Shown here piece after piece: positions 23,865 to 32,508 of a stretch of 64,000 nucleotides of DNA (position 1 is its first letter; every line of letters starts with the position of its first letter). The position numbers and the translations under genes were made by a program. Origin of the DNA: Kaistia granuli DSM 23481 (GTDB lineage Bacteria > Pseudomonadota > Alphaproteobacteria > Rhizobiales > Kaistiaceae); contig NZ_AQYH01000007.1 of the NCBI RefSeq assembly GCF_000380505.1, positions 310,001-374,000 on the forward strand, in the 5' to 3' direction. Below the pieces are notes generated by a model. The model had not been told where the DNA came from, searched no databases, and saw only the letters and a program-made list of their open reading frames with translations.

Positions 23865-26072
23865 TCAGCCTGGCAAGGCGCTGAGCCGGCTCAGCAGGGC
23901 GGGCGTCGCCATGACCATCGCGCGCTCCTGGGGGGTCAGGAAGGAAACCGCCTCGGCGATGCTGGCGGCGTCGTCGATCTTGGCCGCGGACAGCGCTTCG
24001 ACCGCCTCGACCTTGCCGGGCTTGCGCTCCGGCACAGCGTCGATCAGGGCGAGATGGACCGTGCGCAGCTTGTCGTCGCTGGCGATGGCGACGAGATCGG
24101 GGGCGCTCTCGACCGCCGCCTCGTAGACCGGGCGGATCGCCGCGGCGTTGCGGGCGACCGTTGGCGGATCGACTTCCTCCGGCGTGCGGAGCAGGCCCAT
24201 CCGGCGGATGAAGCGGCCGACCCGGTTGGAGCCGGTCCAGCCGGAAACCGGCACGACCAGCAGCAGACCGAGAAGGGCCGGCGACAACCACGCCACCAGC
24301 ACCCAGCTATCGAGCGAGGCGGCGAAGAGCAGCGCGATGCCGATCAGGAAGTGCCAGCGATGACGGGCGATCAGATCGCGCAGCGGCACGCCACCATCAT
24401 CGCGGCGCTGCGGCTTCCAGCCGGAATCGCGGCCGAGCAGGATCGACAGGATGGCGCCGGTATGGACCAGCATCATCACCGGCGCGACGAGGGCGGAGAT
24501 CAGGATCTCGAACAGGAAGCTGGCGATGGTGCGGAAGCCGCCGACGGTTCGGCGGTCGTCGCGGTTGCGCAGGAAGGCGACGAGACCCAGCAGCTTCGGC
24601 CCGAACAGGATCGCCAGCGTCAGCCCGAACAGACGCAAGGCGCGCTCGGCGTCGATCACCGGCCAGGTCGGAAACAGCTGGAACTCCTCGGTGAAATATT
24701 CCGGCCGGATGAAATGCGCCTGCAGCGACAGCACCAGGCCGGCGAGGATCAAGAGCAGCCAGAGCGGCGAGGCGAGATAGGAGCCGATGCCGGTCAGGAG
24801 ATGGATCCGGCTGACCCAGTGCAGCCCGCGCGCTGGCAGCACGAGAAGGTGCTGCAGATTGCCCTGGCACCAGCGGCGGTCGCGCACGGCGAGGTCGATG
24901 ATCGAGGGCGGGCTCTCTTCATAGGAACCCGCGAGATCCTCGGCGATCCGCACCGTCCAGCCGGCCCGGCGCAGCAGCGCCGCCTCGACGAAATCATGGC
25001 TCAGGATATGGCCACCGAAGGGCGGCTTGCCGGGAAGATCCGGCAGTCCCGCCGATTCCATGAAGGCGCGGGTGCGGATGATGGCGTTGTGGCCCCAGTA
25101 ATTGCCTTCCGAACCGGTCCAGAAGGCGAGGCCGGCACCGACGATCGGGCCATAGACGCGGCCGGCGAACTGCTGCAGCCGCGCGATGATGGTGGTGCCG
25201 TTGACGAGCGCCGGAATGGTCTGGATCAGGCCGGCATCCGGGTCCTCTTCCATGCGGCGCGCCAGCTCGATGATCGTCTCGGGGGCGATCAGGCTGTCGG
25301 CGTCGAGCACCAGCATGTGGTCGTAGGCCGAGCCCCAGCGCGTGCAGAAATCGGCGACATTGCCGGATTTGCGGGCGACGTTCTTGCGGCGGCGGCGATA
25401 GTAGATCCGCGCCCGGTCGCCGAGGCGCTCGCGCAGCGTCAGCAGCGCCGCCTCTTCGGCCAGCGCCACGTCGGGGTCGGTGGTATCGGAAAGGATGAAC
25501 CAGTCGAAAGCCGGTCCCTGGCGCAGCTCGTCGAGCCCCGACGCCATCGCCTCGACCGCGGCGAAGACCCGCGACGGGTCCTCGTTATAGGTCGGCATCA
25601 GCATGGCGGTGCGGGATTCGAGCGGCCCTGCCGGTGTCCGTTTCGGTCGGTACAGCCGGTTCATGACGACGCCATAGCCGGCGATCGCGCTGGTGAAGGC
25701 CATCGCGATCCAGCCGAAATTCAGCGCGAACAGCACCAGAACGGCGATCTCGACCGGGGTCAGGCCGCCGACGATGAGCACCTGCTCCATCTCGTAGACG
25801 GCGACGACCGCCAGCAGGAAAGCGCTGCCGAGGATGGCGATGCGCCGGATCCAGGACGAGCGCGAACGACGGGGATCGACGAATTTGCGCCGGTCGCGCC
25901 GGCGGAAACGCCAGAGCGATTGCGGCGGCATGTCGCCAGGGGTCTCCGTCGGCATGCCGGGTTCGGGATGAAACGTCGTCTCACCGTCCGTGCCGGGGGC
26001 GTGGCGGGCAGCCGGCGATGTCTCCGCCGTCTGCTTCGCCTCACCGGCCGGGAAAGCGATTACGCCGTCCAT
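23865..26072 (-). CDS. opgH: periplasmic glucan glucosyltransferase OpgH (MdoH)
   Basis: A 735-residue inner-membrane GT2 glucosyltransferase that builds the linear beta-1,2-glucan backbone of osmoregulated periplasmic glucans from UDP-glucose. Two transmembrane segments (about 70-125) precede the catalytic loop, which has the D (VLDADS), TED-like and RDRRWCQGNLQ (Q/RxxRW) motifs, and several C-terminal membrane segments follow (about 420-590). The start lies 13 bases inside the end of opgG, showing translational coupling. Rhizobia usually make cyclic glucan with NdvB instead or in addition, so opgGH here is informative about the lineage. Confidence 0.93.
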   Translation of the reverse strand: MDGVIAFPAGEAKQTAETSPAARHAPGTDGETTFHPEPGMPTETPGDMPPQSLWRFRRRDRRKFVDPRRSRSSWIRRIAILGSAFLLAVVAVYEMEQVLIVGGLTPVEIAVLVLFALNFGWIAMAFTSAIAGYGVVMNRLYRPKRTPAGPLESRTAMLMPTYNEDPSRVFAAVEAMASGLDELRQGPAFDWFILSDTTDPDVALAEEAALLTLRERLGDRARIYYRRRRKNVARKSGNVADFCTRWGSAYDHMLVLDADSLIAPETIIELARRMEEDPDAGLIQTIPALVNGTTIIARLQQFAGRVYGPIVGAGLAFWTGSEGNYWGHNAIIRTRAFMESAGLPDLPGKPPFGGHILSHDFVEAALLRRAGWTVRIAEDLAGSYEESPPSIIDLAVRDRRWCQGNLQHLLVLPARGLHWVSRIHLLTGIGSYLASPLWLLLILAGLVLSLQAHFIRPEYFTEEFQLFPTWPVIDAERALRLFGLTLAILFGPKLLGLVAFLRNRDDRRTVGGFRTIASFLFEILISALVAPVMMLVHTGAILSILLGRDSGWKPQRRDDGGVPLRDLIARHRWHFLIGIALLFAASLDSWVLVAWLSPALLGLLLVVPVSGWTGSNRVGRFIRRMGLLRTPEEVDPPTVARNAAAIRPVYEAAVESAPDLVAIASDDKLRTVHLALIDAVPERKPGKVEAVEALSAAKIDDAASIAEAVSFLTPQERAMVMATPALLSRLSALPG

Positions 26073-27646
26073 CGATAGACCCAGGTCTCCGCTGGTCGTT
26101 CATCGGGGAACTGCAGCACGACCCGCAACTCGACAAGCGTCGCGTCTTCCGGATCGAGCTCGAAATTGACCCGCCAGCCCTCGCCCAGCTTCGGGTTGGG
26201 GATCAGCACGACATTGCTGATCTTACCCTTGGACGTGGTCACCGTCGCCTTCGGTTCCGGCGCCGGCTTGTCTTCGAGAGGCTGCGGCGGGAAGAAATCG
26301 ATCACAAAGCGGCGATTGGGCGTGTCGCCGTCGAGCGTGGAGCGACCCACGCGCGTTCCGGCGACGACCATGCCGCCCGGCACGTAGTTCGGATCGCCGC
26401 CCCAGGACAGGCGATAGGCGAAGGAATATTCCGATCCGGCTGGAATCGGGTCCTTTGGCTGCCAGTAGGCGACGATGTTGTCGTGGATTTCCGAATTGGT
26501 CGGAATCTCGACGAGGGTGACGGCGCCCTGGCCCCAGTCGCCGACGGGCTCGACCCAGAGGCTCGGACGGCTTTCATAAGCGGCTTCGAGATCCTGATAG
26601 GTCTCGAACACGCGATCGCGCTGCATCAGGCCGAAGCCGCGCGGACCGGCGTCGACGAAGGCGCTGATCTGCAGCGTAGACGGGTTGGAGAGCGGCCGCC
26701 ACAGGCGCTCGCCGCGGCCGTTCACCATCAGAAGGCCGTCCGAATCATGCACCTCCGGACGGAAGTCGTCGACATTGGTGCGGTCATTGGCGCCGAAGAA
26801 GAACATGCTGGTGCCGGGCGCGAGGCCGACCTTGGTCAGTTCGGTACGCGGGAAGAGCGTCGCCTCGACATCCATCGTCGTCGGATAGCCCGGACGGACG
26901 GTGAAGCGGTAGGCGCCCGACGCGCTCGGGCTGTCGAGCAGCGCGTGCAGGACGATGGTGTCGCCCTGCTGCACCGGGGTCTCGACCCAGAAGGCGCGGA
27001 AGATCGGGAATTCCTCGCCCTCGGGCTCGGCCGTCTTCAGGGCCAGTCCGCGCGCGGAGATGCCGTAAACCTGGCCCTTGCCGAGCGAGCGGAAATAGCT
27101 GGCGCCCTGGAAAACGAGGATCTCGTCGAAATAGTCCGGCTTGTTGATCGGGCCGTGCACGCGAATGCCGGCGAAGCCCATGTCTTCGTCCGGAATGCCC
27201 TTCGGGACCAGCGGGCCGAAATCGAACAGGTTGGTCGAGTAGGGCAGGTGCTTCGCCTCGCCATCCTTGACGATGGCGACCTCGATCGGCTCCTTGAAAT
27301 AGAAACCGGGATGGAAGAGCTGCATCTTGAACGGCAGCCCGTCATCGGCCCAGACCGAAGCGGCGGACTTGAAGCGGATGTCGCGATACTGATCGTAGGT
27401 CAGGTTCTGCAGGACATCCGGCAGACGCGAGGTCGGCGCGGCGAACGGCACGCGCGACAGGCGGCGGGCGATCTCGGCGACGGTCGAACGGGTGAAGGGG
27501 CCATCCGTCGCAAGCGAGGCGGCGACGTTGGTCGCCTGTGCCATGGCCTGGTCGGGATACAGGTCGCCGATGGCGGCCACGGCAACAAAGGCGCCGGCAG
27601 AAGCCAACAGGCGGCGCCGCGTGATCTTGTACGGAGTCTCAGTCAT
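26060..27646 (-). CDS. opgG: periplasmic glucan biosynthesis protein OpgG/OpgD
   Basis: A 528-residue periplasmic protein required for osmoregulated periplasmic glucan synthesis, thought to branch or release the backbone. The N-terminus TRRRLLASAGAFVAVAAIG with a preceding twin arginine is a Tat-type signal, as in E. coli OpgD, whereas OpgG uses Sec. The MdoG domain follows (FDFGPLVPKGIPDEDMGFAGIRVHGPIN, FFGANDRTNVDDFRPEVHDSDGL, SPVGDWGQGAV-like GDWGQGAVTLVEIPT). It is the first gene of an opgG-opgH operon. I name it opgG by operon position; opgD is possible on the basis of the signal. Confidence 0.9.
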   Translation of the reverse strand: MTETPYKITRRRLLASAGAFVAVAAIGDLYPDQAMAQATNVAASLATDGPFTRSTVAEIARRLSRVPFAAPTSRLPDVLQNLTYDQYRDIRFKSAASVWADDGLPFKMQLFHPGFYFKEPIEVAIVKDGEAKHLPYSTNLFDFGPLVPKGIPDEDMGFAGIRVHGPINKPDYFDEILVFQGASYFRSLGKGQVYGISARGLALKTAEPEGEEFPIFRAFWVETPVQQGDTIVLHALLDSPSASGAYRFTVRPGYPTTMDVEATLFPRTELTKVGLAPGTSMFFFGANDRTNVDDFRPEVHDSDGLLMVNGRGERLWRPLSNPSTLQISAFVDAGPRGFGLMQRDRVFETYQDLEAAYESRPSLWVEPVGDWGQGAVTLVEIPTNSEIHDNIVAYWQPKDPIPAGSEYSFAYRLSWGGDPNYVPGGMVVAGTRVGRSTLDGDTPNRRFVIDFFPPQPLEDKPAPEPKATVTTSKGKISNVVLIPNPKLGEGWRVNFELDPEDATLVELRVVLQFPDERPAETWVYRWTA

Positions 27647-28117
27647 TTTCTGTCTGTTTTTCTCGGGAAACCGTCGGATGGCCCGAACCTAGGATCGAAC
27701 TGTGGTGAAAGTTTCACGGTCAAGCTTGCGTAGCTGATTTGGCGGCGAACGTCGATGGCAGGGAGCGAGTTCCGTCGTCGGCGGCGGGGGGGAGGCCGAT
27801 TGCCGACGCGAGCCTTGAATCCGGCCGTTTCGTTTCTCCACACCGCATAGATCAAGTCCGACAAGGCCGCGATCCCCGATGCCACGTTTCCAGTGGGTTC
27901 GCTGGCAATCTAACCATGTTTTTTTGATTGCGGAATGTCGCAGGGGGCAGGCGCGGGATCATATTTGAGGCGCGCCCTTCGATTTGCCGCCCGAACCCCT
28001 CAGCGGCGCGACGGCGCTGCCTCTTGTGCGCCTCGCGGCGCCCCGGCATTCTCTGCGCCGCCGCCGCGGCAAGATCGCCACGACACGCAGGAAGGCGGCC
28101 GGTTTGAGGAAGCGTTC
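27647..28117. other. intergenic region upstream of opgG and the ribokinase-family gene
   Basis: A gap of 471 bases between divergent genes. I see one short palindrome (GTGAAA-G-TTTCAC, 27705-27717) about 60 bases ahead of opgG and the ribosome binding site GAGGA for the kinase gene. Open frames inside (for example at 27739-27927) show no coding character. The region is long enough for two promoters and a regulator site. Confidence 0.4.
27705..27717. promoter_or_regulatory. small perfect palindrome upstream of opgG, possible operator
   Basis: GTGAAA and TTTCAC are separated by a single G, 59 bases ahead of the opgG start codon. Its place fits an operator, but no regulator can be assigned. Confidence 0.25.
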
Positions 28118-29035
28118 ATGATCACGGTATTTGGTTCGGTCAATATCGACCTCGTCAGTCGCACCGCGCGCCTGCCCCGGCCGGGGGAGACAGTGCCCGG
28201 ATCGGACTACCAGCTTATTCCCGGCGGCAAGGGCGCCAACCAGGCGCTCGCGGCCCGGCGGGCCGGCGCCTCGGTTCGGATGATCGGCGCGGTCGGCACG
28301 GACGACATGGCGACGATCGCCTTGAGCGAGCTCGAGGCCGGTGGCGTCGACCTTTCCGGCATCCAGCGCAGCGGTGCCACCACCGGCATGGCGGTGATCA
28401 CGGTCGACGACAATGCCGAGAACACCATCGTGCTGTCGCCGGGCGCCAATGCCCGCCTCTCCGCGAGCGGATTGCAGGCCGGTGCTATCGGCGCCGGCGA
28501 CACGCTGCTGCTGCAGATGGAAGTGCCGTTCGCCGAGAACCTCGCGGCCGCGCGCATCGCCAAGGCGGCCGGCGCTCGGGTCATCCTTTCCATCGCGCCG
28601 TTCCTGCCGGTCGAGCGCGAAGCCTTCGCCGACGTCGACATGATCCTCGTCAACGAGACCGAGGCCGCCGACCTCGCCCGCCATCTCGGCCTGCTGCCCG
28701 GTTCGAACGGCGCCGCGACCGTGGCGAAGCTCGCCTCGGAGCTCGGCCGCACCGTGATCGCGACGCTCGGCCCGGAGGGCGCCGTCGCCGCCACCCAGAC
28801 CGAGACGATCAGCGTCCCGGCGCTCAAGGTGGTGCCCGTCGACACGACCGGCGCCGGCGACACGTTCTGCGGCGTGCTGGCGGCCTTGCTCGACGAGGGC
28901 GCGGACCTGGCGACGGCGATGCGGCGGGCGTCCGTCGCCGGATCACTCGCTTGCGCCAAGGCCGGCGCACAACCCAGCTTTCCCCTGCGTGAGGCGATCG
29001 AATTGTCGCTGGCCAGCGATCCCGCTTTTCCGTGA
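28118..29035 (+). CDS. ribokinase-family sugar kinase
   Basis: A 305-residue PfkB-family kinase. Signature 1 is GGKGANQALAARRAGA (about 40-55) and signature 2 DTTGAGDTFCG, with the catalytic Asp of the GAGD motif near residue 248; N-terminal GSVNIDLV and LVNETEA complete the ribokinase pattern. It phosphorylates ribose or a similar sugar with ATP in the cytosol. No ABC transporter or lacI gene adjoins it; it lies upstream of the altronate dehydratase-family gene in the same direction with a 157-base gap that has its own putative promoter and operator. GAGGA precedes the ATG by seven bases. Confidence 0.85.
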   Translation: MITVFGSVNIDLVSRTARLPRPGETVPGSDYQLIPGGKGANQALAARRAGASVRMIGAVGTDDMATIALSELEAGGVDLSGIQRSGATTGMAVITVDDNAENTIVLSPGANARLSASGLQAGAIGAGDTLLLQMEVPFAENLAAARIAKAAGARVILSIAPFLPVEREAFADVDMILVNETEAADLARHLGLLPGSNGAATVAKLASELGRTVIATLGPEGAVAATQTETISVPALKVVPVDTTGAGDTFCGVLAALLDEGADLATAMRRASVAGSLACAKAGAQPSFPLREAIELSLASDPAFP

Positions 29036-29082
29036 CAGAAAGTCGTCGCTGCTATATATGACAGGTAACTAGACTGATCACT

Positions 29083-29101
29083 GGTGAATGCTGCATTCAC
29101 C
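29083..29101. promoter_or_regulatory. palindrome upstream of the altronate dehydratase-family gene, putative repressor site
   Basis: GGTGAATGC and GCATTCACC form a perfect 9-1-9 palindrome about 90 bases ahead of the chosen start. A possible promoter lies just upstream (GTGACA at 29034-29039 and TATGAC at 29057-29062, 17 bases apart), which would put this site just after the transcription start, where a repressor would block. Confidence 0.45.
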
Positions 29102-29192
29102 TGAAAAGCCTGTCGAGGGTGAAATCCGAGATGCGCCAAGCGCGGAAATCCGGAGGAAACCCATCGTCCTTACTCCTATTTCGAGATCTCCG

Positions 29193-30725
29193 ATGAGCGT
29201 CACCACCGCTGCCCCGCCCCGCACACTCCGCCTGAATGCCGCCGACAACGTCCGCGTCGCCATCGACACGATCATGCCGGGATCGGTCGTGGAGGGTGTG
29301 ACGGCGACCCAGCGCGTGCCGAAGGGCCACAAGCTCGCCGTCACTGGCATCGCCGAGGGCGCGCCGGTGGTGAAGTTCGGCCAGATCATCGGCTTCGCCA
29401 AGATGCCGATCGCGCCGGGCGAATGGGTGCATGAGCAGAATTGCGGCATGCATGATTTCGATCGCGACTATCAGTTCGCCGAGGGCGCGCATGATGACGG
29501 CCTGCTGCCGCTCGCCGAGCGCCGCCATTTCGAGGGCTATCATCGCCCGAACGGCAAGGTCGGCACGCGCAACTATATCGGCATCCTGACCAGCGTGAAC
29601 TGTTCGGCCACCGTCGCCCGCTACATCGCAGACGCGTTCAATCGCACCGACATCCTGAAGGACTATCCGAATGTCGACGGTGTCGTCGCCTTCGTGCACG
29701 GCCAGGGTTGCGGCATGGGCGGCTCGGGCGAGGGCTACGACACGCTTGAGCGCACGCAGTGGGGCTATGCCACGCATCCCAACCTCGCCGGCGTGCTCGT
29801 CGTCGGCCTCGGCTGCGAGGTGTTCCAGATCCCGCGGCTGATGAAGCAGTACAATCTCGTCGAGCATGACGGCTTCCGGACGATGACGATCCAGGAGACC
29901 GGCGGCACCCGCAAGACGATCGAGACCGGCATCGCCGTGATCAAGGACATGCTGCCGGCCGCCAACGCCTACAAGCGCCAGGCGACGCCGGTTTCCGAGA
30001 TCATGGTCGGCCTGCAGTGCGGCGGTTCGGACGGTTATTCCGGCATCACCGCCAACCCGTCGCTCGGTCATGCCTCCGATATCCTCGTCAAGCATGGCGG
30101 CACGACGATCCTGTCGGAGACGCCGGAGATCTACGGCGCCGAGCATCTTTTGACCCGGCGCGCGGCCAACCGCGAGGTCGGCGAGAAGCTGGTCGACCTG
30201 ATCAAGTGGTGGGAAGACTACACCGAGCGCAACCAGGGCGAGATGAACAACAATCCGTCGCCCGGCAACAAGCTCGGCGGCCTGACGACCATTCTCGAGA
30301 AGTCGCTGGGCGCCGCCGCCAAGGGCGGCACCTCGACGCTTCGCGGCGTCTACAAATATGCCGAGCCGATCGACGCGCATGGCTTCGTCTACATGGACAG
30401 CCCCGGCTATGACCCGGCCGCCGTTACCGGCCAGATCGCTTCCGGCGCCAACATGATCGTCTTCACGACGGGCCGCGGCTCGGCTGCCGGCTACAAGCCG
30501 ACGCCTTCGATCAAGCTCGCCACCAATTCCGACGTCTACACCCGTATGATCGACGACATGGACATCAATTGCGGCGACGTCCTCGACGGCGTCTCGATCG
30601 AGGAGAAGGGCCAGGAGATCTTCGACGAGATCGTCGCGGTTGCTTCCGGCAAGCACTCGAAGTCGGAAGACCTCGGTTATGGCGACGCCGAATTCGTGCC
30701 GTGGCAGATCGGCGCCGTGATGTAA
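29193..30725 (+). CDS. altronate dehydratase-family protein (UxaA, fused SAF and catalytic parts)
   Basis: A 510-residue protein of the UxaA family, metal-dependent dehydratases that turn D-altronate or related sugar acids into 2-keto-3-deoxy acids. The N-terminal SAF domain (about 10-95, VPKGHKLAVTGIAEGAPVVKFGQIIGFA) is followed by the catalytic part with VGTRNYIGILTSVNCSATVA, HGQGCGMGG, GLGCEV, QCGGSDGYSGITANP and FTTGRGSAAGYK; the cysteines and histidines are the likely metal ligands. The true sugar acid is not certain. The open frame extends back to 29088, but ATG 29193 fits the family start. A perfect 9-bp palindrome sits upstream and a strong terminator follows. Confidence 0.83.
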   Translation: MSVTTAAPPRTLRLNAADNVRVAIDTIMPGSVVEGVTATQRVPKGHKLAVTGIAEGAPVVKFGQIIGFAKMPIAPGEWVHEQNCGMHDFDRDYQFAEGAHDDGLLPLAERRHFEGYHRPNGKVGTRNYIGILTSVNCSATVARYIADAFNRTDILKDYPNVDGVVAFVHGQGCGMGGSGEGYDTLERTQWGYATHPNLAGVLVVGLGCEVFQIPRLMKQYNLVEHDGFRTMTIQETGGTRKTIETGIAVIKDMLPAANAYKRQATPVSEIMVGLQCGGSDGYSGITANPSLGHASDILVKHGGTTILSETPEIYGAEHLLTRRAANREVGEKLVDLIKWWEDYTERNQGEMNNNPSPGNKLGGLTTILEKSLGAAAKGGTSTLRGVYKYAEPIDAHGFVYMDSPGYDPAAVTGQIASGANMIVFTTGRGSAAGYKPTPSIKLATNSDVYTRMIDDMDINCGDVLDGVSIEEKGQEIFDEIVAVASGKHSKSEDLGYGDAEFVPWQIGAVM

Positions 30726-30756
30726 GGGCCGGCCTTACCGCCTGACGCATTTCGGA

Positions 30757-30788
30757 AAGCCCCCGTCCAGCGGACGGGGGCTTTTTTG
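30757..30788 (+). terminator. Rho-independent terminator after the altronate dehydratase-family gene
   Basis: A 12-bp perfect stem (30757-30768 with 30772-30783, three-base loop) runs into TTTTTT. Confidence 0.9.
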
Positions 30789-30811
30789 TTGTGGGGGGCA
30801 GGCGCCGCTTT

Positions 30812-30944
30812 CTCCCTCCCCCTTGTGGGGAGGGCGGGGTGGGGGTGCGCACCTCGGTGCCGGGAGGTGCTTTCGAACGGCGTTCTGCTTGCAGGGGGGC
30901 GGAGCCGGTACCCCCTCCCTAACCCTCCCCACAAGGGGGAGGGG
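30812..30944. repeat. gene-less pair of inverted CT-rich palindromes
   Basis: Bases 30815-30834 recur exactly inverted at 30923-30942 (20 identical bases), separated by 88 bases with no open frame. Each copy is itself palindromic around CCTTGTGG and is related in sequence to the repeat core of the DUF559 unit (CCCTCCCCTTG). The spacer contains a weak hairpin (GCACCTC and GAGGTGC-like). Confidence 0.75.
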
Positions 30945-30957
30945 ATCCGGGCAGGGC

Positions 30958-32307
30958 TCACCCGCCGGTCGTGAAATCGATCAGCAGCTTCATGTTCAGG
31001 ATGATGATGACGGTGGCGACGACGGCGGCGATGGCGGTGAGCCAGCGCGGCGCGGTGAAGGCACCCATCTTGCGGCGCTCGGCGGTGAACATCACCAGGG
31101 GCAGCACGGCGAAGGGCAGTTGCAGGCTCAGGATCACCTGCGACAGGATCAGAAGCTGGCCGGCGCCGCTCTCGCCGTAGAAGATGGTCACTCCCGCCGC
31201 TGGCACGATGGCAATGCCGCGGGTGATCAGCCGGCGCAGCCAGGGCGCCAGGCGGATGTTGAGAAAGCCCTCCATGACGATCTGGCCGGCCATGGTCGCC
31301 GTCACCGTCGAATTGAGGCCGCAGCAGAGCAGGGCGATCGCGAACAGCGTCGGTGCCAGCGCCGAGCCGAGCAGGGGGTGCAGCAGCGCATAGGCCTTGT
31401 CGAGCTCGACCACCTCGGTCGAGCCCTTGGCGTGGAAGGCGGAGGCGGCGAGCACCAGGATCGACGCGTTGATTAGCAGCGCGAACATCAGCGCCAGCGT
31501 CGAATCGATCGTGGCGAAGCGGATCGCCTGGCGCTTGCCCTCCTTGTCGGCGTGATAAGCGCGCGTCTGCACGATGCCGGAATGCAGGTAGAGGTTATGC
31601 GGCATGACGGTGGCGCCGATGATGCCGAGCGCCAGATAGAGCATGTCCGGATTCCGGACGATCTCCGTGCTCGGCGCGAAGCCGCGGACCAGGTCACCCC
31701 AGTTCGGGTCGGCCATGATGATCTGCAGCAGGAACGAGACAGCGATGACGCCGAGGAGCGTGATCACCAGCGCCTCGACCCAGCGAAATCCCTTGGTCTG
31801 CAGATAGAGCACCAGGAAGACGTCCAGCGACGTGATGACGACGCCGATCTCGAGCGGGATGCCGAACAGGAGGTTGAGGCCGATCGCCGTGCCGATCACC
31901 TCGGCGAGGTCGGTGGCGCAGATGGCGATCTCGGCCAGGACCCAGAGCAGGGCGGCGACCGGCGCCGGGTAGGCGTCGCGGCAGGCCTGCGCCAGGTCGC
32001 GCCCGGTGGCGATGGCGAGCCTGGAGGCCAGCGCCTGCAGGATCATTGCCATCAGGCTCGATAAGAGCACGACGAACAGCAGCGTGTAGCCGAAGCGCGA
32101 GCCGCCGGCGATCGAGGTCGCCCAGTTGCCGGGATCCATGTAGCCAACGGCGACCAAGTAGCCGGGGCCTAGGAAGGCGGCGAACTTGCGCCAGTTCGGC
32201 GCGCCTTCGGCAACAGCGATCGATCCGTGCACTTCCGACAGCGACGGCATCCCTCGGGCGCGACGCCATCCGCCGCCTTCGCCCGTCTCCTGATCGATCG
32301 TCCGCAC
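30958..32307 (-). CDS. mntH: Nramp family divalent metal transporter (MntH)
   Basis: A proton-coupled Mn(II)/Fe(II) importer with eleven membrane segments. TM1 carries the metal-binding motif DPGNWAT and TM6 the MPHNLYLHS motif, the two hallmarks of Nramp proteins. The open frame runs to a TTG at 32346, but that codon lies in an AT-rich Fur/Mur-like box, so translation more likely starts at GTG 32307 (about 449 residues, comparable to rhizobial MntH, where WR...SLSEVHGS is near the N-terminus). ATG 32250 is another option. No good ribosome binding site is seen for any of them. Confidence 0.9.
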   Translation of the reverse strand: MRTIDQETGEGGGWRRARGMPSLSEVHGSIAVAEGAPNWRKFAAFLGPGYLVAVGYMDPGNWATSIAGGSRFGYTLLFVVLLSSLMAMILQALASRLAIATGRDLAQACRDAYPAPVAALLWVLAEIAICATDLAEVIGTAIGLNLLFGIPLEIGVVITSLDVFLVLYLQTKGFRWVEALVITLLGVIAVSFLLQIIMADPNWGDLVRGFAPSTEIVRNPDMLYLALGIIGATVMPHNLYLHSGIVQTRAYHADKEGKRQAIRFATIDSTLALMFALLINASILVLAASAFHAKGSTEVVELDKAYALLHPLLGSALAPTLFAIALLCCGLNSTVTATMAGQIVMEGFLNIRLAPWLRRLITRGIAIVPAAGVTIFYGESGAGQLLILSQVILSLQLPFAVLPLVMFTAERRKMGAFTAPRWLTAIAAVVATVIIILNMKLLIDFTTGG

Positions 32308-32319
32308 GACGTCGCATCC

Positions 32320-32346
32320 ATAATTAAGAATGAGAATTACTTGCAA
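32320..32346 (-). promoter_or_regulatory. Fur/Mur-like box and promoter region of mntH
   Basis: On the minus strand the segment reads TTGCAAGTAATTCTCATTC followed by TTAATTATGG. It is the most AT-rich stretch in its neighbourhood and resembles Fur-family operators (GAATTA/TAATTC core). It lies directly upstream of the mntH start proposed here, which fits manganese- or iron-dependent repression. Confidence 0.5.
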
Positions 32347-32508
32347 TAGATGGAGGCCACGCCGTCGCTGTCAAGGAAAACCTTGAGGCAGCCGGTGCCG
32401 GAGGCAGCCAGCGATGTCAGGGCGGTACGCGGCGCGACTGTCAGGCGTTGGCGCGGCACCCTAGTTTCCCTAGTCTCATCATCCTGCACAGGCAGGAGGG
32501 GCAGCAAC

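Noticed and set aside
20251-24126. 1291-codon open frame on the plus strand opposite pyc and opgH
   Set aside because: It is the antisense shadow of pyruvate carboxylase; its translation is Arg/His/Asp-rich without any family pattern, while the minus strand encodes a complete Pyc.
24054-26078. 674-codon plus-strand open frame opposite opgH
   Set aside because: Antisense to a full-length OpgH with all motifs; the composition is typical of a high-GC shadow.
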